Shown piece by piece: positions 8,062 through 14,670 of a stretch of 19,267 bases of DNA; the stretch's first letter is position 1; each line of letters begins with the position of its first letter. Under the pieces are notes generated by a model, which saw nothing but the letters and a program-made list of their open reading frames with translations, did no database searches and had not been told where the DNA came from. The DNA is from CAYTLQ01 sp964438715 (lineage in GTDB: Bacteria; Bacteroidota; Ignavibacteria; Ignavibacteriales; Ignavibacteriaceae), in the NCBI GenBank assembly GCA_964438715.1, contig CAYTLQ010000069.1, positions 1 to 19,267 of the forward strand. The letters are read 5' to 3'. The position numbers were made by a program, and so were the translations under genes.

Positions 8062-8826
8062 TTAGCCTGCAATAAATTCGGAGACATGTTCTTTCACCCA
8101 ATCATAACCTTTTTCCTCAAGTTCAAGAGCAAGGTTTTTATCGCCCGATTTAATTATTCTGCCATCAAATAGGACATGTACAAAATCGGGAGTGATATAA
8201 TTGAGCAAACGCTGATAATGTGTGACTACTATAAAAGCGTTATTTTCATTGCGGAGTTTATTTACCCCACCCGCAACTATGCGAAGCGCGTCGATATCAA
8301 GTCCTGAATCAGTTTCATCAAGAATACCGAGCGAAGGTTCAAGCACAGCCATCTGAAATATTTCATTTCTCTTTTTTTCGCCGCCTGAGAAGCCTTCATT
8401 AACAGAACGACTCAAGAGATCCTGACTTAATTCCACCAACGCCATTTTACTTTTTACTAACTTTATAAATTCCATTGTATCGAGTTGTTCCTGACCTCTG
8501 TATTTCCGGATTTCATTTAAAGCGTTTTTCAGAAGATTTGTATTAGACACTCCCGGAATCTCAATCGGATACTGGAAAGCAAGAAACACGCCTTCACGGG
8601 CACGATCTTCAGGAGCCATTTCAAGGAGATTTTTCCCGTTGAAAAGAACTTCACCTTCGAGTACTTCATATTCTTCTCTTCCGGCAAGAACCTGAGCAAG
8701 CGTACTCTTTCCGGAGCCGTTAGGCCCCATTATTGCGTGGGTTTCACCTTTATTTACAGTTAAATTAATACCTTTAAGTATTTCGCGGCCATCAATTGAA
8801 GCGCGCAGATTTCTGATTTCTAACAT
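8062..8826 (-). CDS. sufC: SufC ATPase of the SufBCD complex
   Basis: A 254-residue soluble ABC ATPase. It has Walker A GPNGSGKS (34-41), Q-loop Q85, signature FSGGEKKRNE (146-155), Walker B ending DE at D170/E171 in GILDETDSGLDID, and switch histidine H203. FSGGEKKRNE together with DETDSGLDIDALR is specific to SufC. ATP-driven dimerisation of SufC reshapes SufB-SufD during cluster assembly. AGGAAG lies close before the ATG, and the gap to sufB is 21 bp. Confidence 0.97.
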   Translation of the reverse strand: MLEIRNLRASIDGREILKGINLTVNKGETHAIMGPNGSGKSTLAQVLAGREEYEVLEGEVLFNGKNLLEMAPEDRAREGVFLAFQYPIEIPGVSNTNLLKNALNEIRKYRGQEQLDTMEFIKLVKSKMALVELSQDLLSRSVNEGFSGGEKKRNEIFQMAVLEPSLGILDETDSGLDIDALRIVAGGVNKLRNENNAFIVVTHYQRLLNYITPDFVHVLFDGRIIKSGDKNLALELEEKGYDWVKEHVSEFIAG

Positions 8827-8847
8827 TGTTCTTCCTTACTTAAAAAA

Positions 8848-10296
8848 TTATCCTACACTTCCCTCGAGACTTACGCTGAGAAGTTTCTGCGCTTCAACAG
8901 CGAACTCCATTGGAAGTTCTTTAAATACTTCTTTACAATAGCCGTTTACGATCATATTTACTGCATCTTCAGTAGAGAGACCTCTTTGGTTTAAATAAAA
9001 GATCTGATCAGCGCCTATTTTCGATGTAGTAGCTTCATGTTCAACAATAGCAGTGGGATTGTTCACTTCGAGATAGGGGAATGTATGTGCGCCGCACTTA
9101 TCACCAATTAACAGTGAATCGCATTGGCTGTAATTCCGTGCGCCCTCAGCTTTTTTATTCACCTTTACCAGACCACGGTAAGTATTGTTACTCCTACCTG
9201 CGGAAATACCTTTTGAAACTATTGTGCTTTTTGTGTTTTTCCCGAGGTGTATCATTTTAGTACCCGTATCAGCCTGCTGAAAATTATTGGTGACGGCTAC
9301 TGAGTAAAATTCACCGATTGAACCTTCACCTTGTAAAACACAGCTTGGGTATTTCCAGGTGATAGCAGAGCCGGTTTCTACCTGAGTCCAGGAAATTTTT
9401 GATCCTGCACCACGACAGGCACCTCTTTTTGTAACGAAATTATAAATACCTCCTTTTCCTTCCTTATCGCCGGCATACCAATTTTGAATTGTGGAATATT
9501 TTATTTCCGATTTCTCTAAAGCAACAAGTTCAACAACGGCGGCGTGGAGTTGGTTCTCGTCGCGCATAGGGGCAGTACATCCCTCTAAATAACTTACATA
9601 ACCTCCGTCATCACAGATAATTAGCGTTCTCTCAAATTGTCCGGTCTTCGAAGCGTTAATTCTAAAGTAGGTTGAAAGTTCCATCGGACAGCGTGTGCCT
9701 TTTGGGATGTAAACAAAAGAACCATCGGTAAATACTGCAGAATTCAGGGCGGCATAAAAATTATCAGTGTAAGGAACTACAGAGCCAAGATACTCCTTAA
9801 CTAACTCGGGATGATTTTGTATCGCTTCTGAGATAGGGCAGAATATTATACCTGCTTCAGCAAGTTTTTCTTTAAAGGTAGTAGCTACTGAAACACTATC
9901 GAATACAGCATCAACAGCAACACCGGAAAGAATTTTTTGTTCTTCTAATGGTATTCCAAGCTTTTCAAAAGTTTTAATTATCTCAGGATCCACATCATCT
10001 AAACTATTTACTGCTTTACCCTTACGAGGTGCCGAGTAATAGATAATATCCTGAAAATCTACTTTTGGGAAACTGACATTCTGCCATTCAGGCTGTTCCA
10101 TAGTTAGCCAATGCCTGAATGCTTTCAATCGCCATTCGGTCATCCATTCAGGTTCATTCTTCTTTTTTGAAATAAATCTGATGATATCTTCATTGAGGCC
10201 CTTTGGAGCCTCATCAGTTTCTACATCAGTAACAAATCCGTACTTATATTCCTGATTCGTTAGTTGTTCAATTTCATTAACTTCGGTAACACTCAT
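8848..10296 (-). CDS. sufB: SufB, main Fe-S scaffold subunit
   Basis: A 482-residue SufB, first gene of the operon. The family stretches QNWYAGDKEGKGGIYNFVTK (271-290), GSKISWTQVETGSAITWKYPS and QCDSLLIGDKCGAHTFPY are all intact. C392 matches E. coli C405 and E421 matches E434, two residues tied to cluster assembly. With SufC and SufD it forms the scaffold on which the Fe-S cluster is built and then transferred. The start at ATG 10296 lies about 30 bp inside a candidate promoter; a good Shine-Dalgarno is not seen. Confidence 0.97.
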   Translation of the reverse strand: MSVTEVNEIEQLTNQEYKYGFVTDVETDEAPKGLNEDIIRFISKKKNEPEWMTEWRLKAFRHWLTMEQPEWQNVSFPKVDFQDIIYYSAPRKGKAVNSLDDVDPEIIKTFEKLGIPLEEQKILSGVAVDAVFDSVSVATTFKEKLAEAGIIFCPISEAIQNHPELVKEYLGSVVPYTDNFYAALNSAVFTDGSFVYIPKGTRCPMELSTYFRINASKTGQFERTLIICDDGGYVSYLEGCTAPMRDENQLHAAVVELVALEKSEIKYSTIQNWYAGDKEGKGGIYNFVTKRGACRGAGSKISWTQVETGSAITWKYPSCVLQGEGSIGEFYSVAVTNNFQQADTGTKMIHLGKNTKSTIVSKGISAGRSNNTYRGLVKVNKKAEGARNYSQCDSLLIGDKCGAHTFPYLEVNNPTAIVEHEATTSKIGADQIFYLNQRGLSTEDAVNMIVNGYCKEVFKELPMEFAVEAQKLLSVSLEGSVG

Positions 10297-10323
10297 TCCA
10301 TTGCCTATAACTGAATAAATATG

Positions 10324-10348
10324 TTGTAAACTTATTTAATCTATACAA
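10324..10348. promoter_or_regulatory. Possible operator dyad over the sufB promoter
   Basis: TTGTA at 10324-10328 is mirrored by TACAA at 10344-10348 with 15 bp between. The dyad covers the -7 element and part of the promoter spacer, which is where a repressor such as the Rrf2 protein of the same operon would act. The arms are only 5 bp and the region is AT-rich, so chance is a real alternative. Confidence 0.2.
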
Positions 10349-10357
10349 AAAAGTCAA
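10327..10357 (-). promoter_or_regulatory. Candidate promoter of the suf operon
   Basis: On the minus strand, TTG (in TTGACT) is followed after 20 nt by TAAGTTTA, seven of eight matches to the Bacteroidota -7 consensus TAnnTTTG. The spacing is within the 19-21 nt usual for that promoter type. It lies about 31 bp before the sufB ATG. The TTGACT could also serve as a standard -35 box. Confidence 0.5.
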
Positions 10358-10572
10358 GATAAAAGTTCCGGTTAGTTTACTATTTATTCTTTTTTGTGTT
10401 AAATGATGCAGTATCTTACAACAGCGATTCACTAAGCTATTATGAAATTTATCGGGCTGAGATGGAGAAAAATAAAAGAATTCTAACAGTGTATTTTCAA
10501 TACAATCGTTACCCTTTTAATCAAGGACTAAATTTTCCGTGAAATTTGAAAACTCTGGATAGCCGGCAATTT

Positions 10573-10623
10573 TTCCCGCTTTATTACTTTGTGAGGCATT
10601 CAATCAAGCGAAATAAAAGGGAA
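10573..10623 (+). other. Weak inverted repeat in the divergent spacer
   Basis: TTCCC-GC-TTTATT pairs with AATAAA-A-GGGAA, 5 + 6 bp around a small internal loop, with a 26-nt terminal loop. CGCTT/AAGCG within it can form an alternative stem. It lies upstream of the candidate promoter at 10712, so it is not obviously part of the downstream mRNA. It may be a protein site, a remnant or chance. Confidence 0.2.
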
Positions 10624-10711
10624 TTGAGGTTGGGTGAACACCTAAAACTGCAGAAGGTATTCGTATGCGTTGCGGTTGGATAAATCAATCTTACAACTTT
10701 TCCTGCGTTGG

Positions 10712-10742
10712 TTGTTTGAGAGTTCACAATCTCGTAATTTTG
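10712..10742 (+). promoter_or_regulatory. Candidate promoter of the isocitrate dehydrogenase / citrate lyase cluster
   Basis: TTG (10712-10714), 20 nt, then TAATTTTG (10735-10742), an exact match to the Bacteroidota TAnnTTTG -7 element with normal spacing. Transcription would start near 10748, giving a leader of about 36 nt with AGGGGTG before the ATG at 10784. The same TTG-N20-TA pattern occurs at the divergent sufB promoter, which strengthens both calls. It also argues against a start codon at 10670, which would lie upstream of the promoter. Confidence 0.6.
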
Positions 10743-10783
10743 AATATCACATATTTATTTATTATTACAGGGGTGTAAGCTTT

Positions 10784-11965
10784 ATGAAGCGCACTATAGT
10801 TTCTATGCCGGGGGACGGTATTGGAAAAACCGTATTACCTGAAGCCATCAGAGTACTTGATGCAGTTGGGTTTGATGCAGAATATGTTCACGCAGATATT
10901 GGATGGGATTTTTGGTGCAGTGAAGGGAATGCATTACCACAAAGAACTATCGATTTACTTAAACAACATAAAATTGGTCTATTCGGAGCCATTACAAGCA
11001 AGCCGAAAGATGCCGCTGACAAAGAACTTGATCCTTCACTCAGAGGTAAAGGTTTTGTCTATTTTAGCCCGATAGTAGGTCTCCGCCAGATATTCAACCT
11101 CGATATATGTATTCGTCCCTGCATTTCATTCAAAAATAATCCTCTGAATTTTATTCGTCGAACCACAGGAAATGGATTTGAAGAACCAAATGTAAATTGC
11201 GTTATCTTCAGGCAGAATACCGAAGGATTATATGCCGGAGTCGAATGGACAAATCCACCGGCAGATGTTCGCTCTGCACTTGAAACGCATCCAAAAATGA
11301 AGGCATTCAGTCATGTTCCAAGTGAAGATCTGGCGATTTCTACGAGGATAATGTCCCGAAAGGCCTGTCAAAGAATTATCAGAGCAGCATTTGAATATGC
11401 GAAAAAATTCGGCTACACGAATGTTACAGTTTGCGAAAAACCAAATGTGTTGCGTGAGACTTCCGGGATGATGATGACAGAAGCTAAAAAAATTGCGAAA
11501 GAATTTCCGACTATTGCATTATGGGACACAAACATTGATGCACAGATGATGTGGCTGACGAAGAATCCGGAAAGTTATGGGGTAATTGTTGCAGAAAATA
11601 TGTTCGGTGATATAATCAGTGATGCATTTGCAGGACTGGTTGGAGGATTGGGCTTCGCTTGCAGTGCAAATCTGGGTGATGATGCGGCTGTTTTTGAACC
11701 TACACACGGCTCGGCTCCAAAGTATCAGGAACTTAATCCGTCAATAGTTAATCCTATTGCAATGATTCTCTCTGCCTGTATGATGCTTGAACATATTGGT
11801 GAAGAAGAAAAGTCGAAAAGAATTAAGAATGCTATTTCTGCAGTGATTGAAGAAGGCAAAGTACAAACTTATGATATGCTGAAGTTAAAAGGAGGTCCGG
11901 ATGTTTTTACAAAAGGCGCCTGTACAACTCAGCAAATGACTGATGCAATTATTGCCAAACTTTGA
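10784..11965 (+). CDS. icd: Isocitrate dehydrogenase, predicted NADP-dependent
   Basis: A 393-residue isocitrate/isopropylmalate dehydrogenase-family enzyme, start MKRTIVSMPGDGIGK. Expected catalytic residues are present: S95, R101, R111, R143, Y150, K219, D252, D276 and D280. Cofactor positions are K313 and Y314 in HGSAPKY, then Y363 and K367 in TYDMLK. These equal K344, Y345, Y391 and R395 of E. coli IDH, the NADP-type set (last position conservative). The residue matching E. coli N115 is I97 (SPIVGLR instead of SLNVALR), an odd change beside the substrate. It could thus act on isocitrate in either direction, or on a related 3-alkylmalate. Homoisocitrate and isopropylmalate are less likely given the aconitase and citrate lyase neighbours. 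Confidence 0.85.
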   Translation: MKRTIVSMPGDGIGKTVLPEAIRVLDAVGFDAEYVHADIGWDFWCSEGNALPQRTIDLLKQHKIGLFGAITSKPKDAADKELDPSLRGKGFVYFSPIVGLRQIFNLDICIRPCISFKNNPLNFIRRTTGNGFEEPNVNCVIFRQNTEGLYAGVEWTNPPADVRSALETHPKMKAFSHVPSEDLAISTRIMSRKACQRIIRAAFEYAKKFGYTNVTVCEKPNVLRETSGMMMTEAKKIAKEFPTIALWDTNIDAQMMWLTKNPESYGVIVAENMFGDIISDAFAGLVGGLGFACSANLGDDAAVFEPTHGSAPKYQELNPSIVNPIAMILSACMMLEHIGEEEKSKRIKNAISAVIEEGKVQTYDMLKLKGGPDVFTKGACTTQQMTDAIIAKL

Positions 11966-11991
11966 AAGGAAAAAAGAAATACATTTCAAAT

Positions 11992-12055
11992 AATGCTGTT
12001 GCTTTGTGGTTTGAGTTCAGGAAAATGAAATTCGTAGCGCCCCGGCAACAGCATT
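11992..12055 (+). other. Structured intergenic inverted repeat (possible RNA element)
   Basis: AATGCTGTTGC (11992-12002) is perfectly complementary to GCAACAGCATT (12045-12055). The 42-nt loop can itself form a hairpin of about 7 bp with a GGAAAA loop and one bulge (GAGTTCA with TGAAATTC, within about 12013-12033). No U-run follows, so it is not a standard terminator. It lies 26 bp past the IDH stop and 53 bp before the HD-protein gene. It could control expression of the downstream genes, protect mRNA ends, be a small RNA, or be a REP-like repeat. Confidence 0.5.
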
Positions 12056-12108
12056 TATCAAATTAGTCCTACATTACAACACATCATAGAACCATCTCAG
12101 AGATATGT

Positions 12109-12642
12109 ATGAGAAATAAAGTATTAGAAATCTGGCCTGAAATAAATTTGATACAAGATACAGATCTGCGGGAAAAAACTCTTCAATGCTGGATTTATGC
12201 GATTGAAAATTCAGTACTTAGTATTGAAGATCTGCAGGTTATTCCGTTCTCACTTCTGCTTAAGGACTGTACAATTTCATTCATGAACCATAAGAGAACA
12301 GCCGTTCAGTTAGCGATAGAAATTGCAAATATTATGAAGAAAAACTTTGGTGATGCTCTTACAATAAATATGGACTATCTTATTGCTGGGGCTATTCTTA
12401 TTGATGTCGGCAAACTTCTGGAATATGAAATCGTTGATGGCAAACTGAGAACAAGTCATGCAGGAAAATTAGTTAGGCATCCTTTCAGTGGTCTTGCTAT
12501 TGCAGATCGTTTCGGGGTACCTCCTGAAGTACAGCATATCATAGCCACACATTCGAAAGAAGGCGATCTGGGTATGAGAACTGTTGAGTCGATTATCGTA
12601 CATCATGCAGATTTTGTCAGCTTTGATCCATTTAAAGCCTGA
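12109..12642 (+). CDS. HD-domain-like protein with a degenerate HD motif
   Basis: A 177-residue protein with the layout of an HD metal-dependent phosphohydrolase: H61 on the first helix, AGAILIDVGKLLE (93-105), H124 in RHPFSGLAIADRFGVPPEV, H148 in IIATHS, and H165/H166/D168 in IIVHHADFVSFDP. In the central doublet, normally HD, the histidine is replaced: I98-D99, codons ATT GAT. One metal ligand is thus missing. The protein may bind only one metal, use another residue, or act as a non-catalytic binder. Its stop lies 13 bp before the aconitase ATG. The substrate is unknown. A role in making or controlling the citrate lyase system is possible only from position. Confidence 0.75.
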   Translation: MRNKVLEIWPEINLIQDTDLREKTLQCWIYAIENSVLSIEDLQVIPFSLLLKDCTISFMNHKRTAVQLAIEIANIMKKNFGDALTINMDYLIAGAILIDVGKLLEYEIVDGKLRTSHAGKLVRHPFSGLAIADRFGVPPEVQHIIATHSKEGDLGMRTVESIIVHHADFVSFDPFKA

Positions 12643-12645
12643 ATG

Positions 12646-12651
12646 AGGAGG
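12646..12651 (+). promoter_or_regulatory. Strong Shine-Dalgarno for the aconitase gene
   Basis: A full AGGAGG ends 4 bp before ATG 12656 and 3 bp after the HD-protein stop. It fixes the aconitase start and stands out because most genes in the window have weak ribosome sites. Confidence 0.8.
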
Positions 12652-12655
12652 AAAA

Positions 12656-14632
12656 ATGCCACAGACTCTTATAGAAAAAATAGCACAGAAATTTGCTGTA
12701 GGAATATCTAAAGGTACCGAAGTTCATGCAGGTGATTATATTTCAATTAAACCTGCCTATGTGATGACCCATGATAACACAGGTGCGGTGATACCAAAAT
12801 TTCGTTCAATAGGAGCTACTTCACTTGCATTCAAACGACAAGTGGTTTTTGCTTTAGATCATAATGTGCAGGATACCTCAGAAAAAAATTTGGAGAAATA
12901 CAAAAAGATAGAAGAGTTTGCACGCACCATGGGAAACGACTTTTATCCGGCTGGTCGTGGTATAGGACATCAGATAATGATTGAAGAGGGCTATGCATTT
13001 CCGGGAAATATGGTTGTAGCCTCCGACAGTCATTCAAATATGTATGGTGGAATTTCATGTCTCGGTACTCCAATAGTACGCACCGATGCTGCGGCAATCT
13101 GGGCAACGGGCAGAACCTGGTGGCAGGTACCGCCAATTGTTAAGGTTGAATTAGTCAATCGACCCAGACCGGGAGTAAAAGGTAAAGATATAATTATTGC
13201 ACTTTGCGGTTATTTCAACAATGATGAAGTACTTAATCACGCAATAGAATTTACCGGAGAAGGTGTTCAACATCTCAGTGTTGATGAACGACTTGCAATT
13301 GCAAACATGACAACTGAATGGGGCGCTATGGCGGGTGTTTTTCCGGCAGATAGCGAATTGTTTGACTGGCTTAAAAAAAGAGTGCTCTATATTGAAAAGA
13401 GGGGACTGGAGGGCGTGCAGTCGGATATAGATGGCAACGGACGCCATCCACGAATGAATATTGAGCGATTTAACCAACTTCTGGCCGAAATGCCGGAGGC
13501 AGATGCAGAAGCATATTATGCTAAAATTATTCGTATAGACCTTTCGACGATTGCTCCAATGGTCTCTGGCCCTAACACAGTGAAAACAATAAACAGCGTC
13601 TATTCTCTCAAAGAAAAAGAGATAAAAATTGACAAGGCATACTTACTTTCCTGTGTTAACGGCAGGCAGTCGGATTTTGAAGAGGCGGCTGAAGTATTGC
13701 GGGGGAAGAAAATAGCCGGTCATGTACAATTTTACATTTCGGCGGCGTCATCCGAAATACAACAAAACTGTGAACAAAACGGAACATGGCAAATTCTTCT
13801 TGATGCCGGGGCAACCGTTTTGCCACCGGGATGTGGTCCGTGTATAGGTCTCGGCAGAGGATTACTCGAGGCTGGGGAAGTCGGTATCTCGGCAACAAAC
13901 AGAAACTTTAGGGGAAGAATGGGCTCTCCGGATGCATTTGCGTATCTCGCTTCACCTGCAGTTGTAGCCGCATCAGCATTAAGTGGAAAAATTGACGCAC
14001 CATTCAAAATGCCTGATGTACCTATAAAAGCAGAAATTTATTCAAAGAAAAGAACTCTGATTGAACAAAAAACAGTAAAATTATTAAAAGGTTTTCCGGA
14101 AAAAATCACAGGGGTTGTGGTTTGGTGTCATCAGGATAATCTTAATACCGATGGTATCTATCCCGGTAAGTACACATATCAGGATGATTTCACCCCTGAA
14201 CAACAAGCCGCTGTAGTAATGGAAAATTATGATCCGGAATTCCGGACTCTTGTATCGCAGGGTGACATTCTTGCAGGAGGCTTCAACTTCGGTACCGGAA
14301 GCTCGCGCGAGCAAGCGGCCACAGCTCTCAAATATAAGGGGATTCAACTCGTTATAGCGGGTTCATTTAATGAGACATATAAGAGAAATGCATTAAATAA
14401 CGGATTCTTACTTATTGAGTGTCCTGAATTTATTAAAGATCTAAAGAGTAAGTTTGGTACTGGTAAACTTAGTAAGCGAACCGAATTATATGCTGAAGTG
14501 AATTTTAGTATATCTGAGCTGTCTTTCGATGGGAAGAAGTATTCAATCGATCCCGTAGGTGAACCAGCTCAGGAATTGATCCTCGAAGGAGGACTGGAAA
14601 ACTGGGTTAAGAATCGACTTACTAAAAATTAA
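12656..14632 (+). CDS. acn: Aconitase / homoaconitase-family hydratase, single-chain
   Basis: A 658-residue Fe-S dehydratase with the catalytic and swivel domains in one chain. The cluster cysteines are C333 (SCVNGRQ), C393 and C396 (PPGCGPCIG). Other motifs are VASDSHSNMYGG near 121-132, ATNRNFRGRMGSP, and in the small domain FNFGTGSSREQAA, with S549 and R551 matching the catalytic Ser and substrate-binding Arg of aconitase. It is shorter than AcnA or AcnB and looks like the compact aconitase/homoaconitase type. Beside IDH and citrate lyase genes, interconversion of citrate and isocitrate is the best call; homoaconitate or 2-methylaconitate hydration is possible. It needs a 4Fe-4S cluster, which the divergent suf operon could supply. 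Confidence 0.88.
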   Translation: MPQTLIEKIAQKFAVGISKGTEVHAGDYISIKPAYVMTHDNTGAVIPKFRSIGATSLAFKRQVVFALDHNVQDTSEKNLEKYKKIEEFARTMGNDFYPAGRGIGHQIMIEEGYAFPGNMVVASDSHSNMYGGISCLGTPIVRTDAAAIWATGRTWWQVPPIVKVELVNRPRPGVKGKDIIIALCGYFNNDEVLNHAIEFTGEGVQHLSVDERLAIANMTTEWGAMAGVFPADSELFDWLKKRVLYIEKRGLEGVQSDIDGNGRHPRMNIERFNQLLAEMPEADAEAYYAKIIRIDLSTIAPMVSGPNTVKTINSVYSLKEKEIKIDKAYLLSCVNGRQSDFEEAAEVLRGKKIAGHVQFYISAASSEIQQNCEQNGTWQILLDAGATVLPPGCGPCIGLGRGLLEAGEVGISATNRNFRGRMGSPDAFAYLASPAVVAASALSGKIDAPFKMPDVPIKAEIYSKKRTLIEQKTVKLLKGFPEKITGVVVWCHQDNLNTDGIYPGKYTYQDDFTPEQQAAVVMENYDPEFRTLVSQGDILAGGFNFGTGSSREQAATALKYKGIQLVIAGSFNETYKRNALNNGFLLIECPEFIKDLKSKFGTGKLSKRTELYAEVNFSISELSFDGKKYSIDPVGEPAQELILEGGLENWVKNRLTKN

Positions 14633-14670
14633 CAAAAATAATTATCAGATAATGAAAAAGTAGCAGAAAT

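Larger units (their letters stand above)
10297..10783. other. 487-bp divergent spacer between suf and citrate-lyase clusters
   Basis: I see no convincing gene in this spacer. It holds a candidate promoter for sufB at its left end, one for the isocitrate dehydrogenase gene at its right end, a small dyad over the first promoter and a weak inverted repeat in the middle (10573-10623). Because the -7 element for the right gene is only about 42 bp before its ATG, most of the spacer would be outside both transcripts. That leaves about 350 bp unexplained. Confidence 0.6.

Noticed and set aside
8027..8101. N-terminal extension of sufD overlapping sufC
   Set aside because: It overlaps sufC by 40 bp and encodes an arginine- and cysteine-rich stretch unlike SufD; ATG 8026 gives a normal start.
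10454..10570. TPP-riboswitch-like pieces (GGGCTGAGA, ACCCTTTTAATC, CTCTGGATA) on the plus strand
   Set aside because: The order is suggestive, but CUGAGA is about 48 nt from ACCC instead of a few, there is no GGGGU partner upstream, and a 30-nt insert breaks the last part. The candidate promoter of the next gene lies downstream of it.
10670..10783. N-terminal extension of the IDH reading frame
   Set aside because: It would cover the candidate promoter at 10712-10742 and adds 38 residues with no family resemblance; the family N-terminus begins at ATG 10784.
12831..14347. Several antisense open frames of 80-108 codons within the aconitase gene
   Set aside because: They lie opposite a strongly supported gene, have no recognisable motifs or ribosome sites, and are typical shadows.
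12656..14632. Lysine (alpha-aminoadipate) pathway homoaconitase paired with a homoisocitrate dehydrogenase
   Set aside because: No homocitrate synthase or later lysine genes are present, the dehydrogenase carries IDH-like NADP residues, and the neighbours are citrate lyase subunits. Not fully excluded for the aconitase alone.
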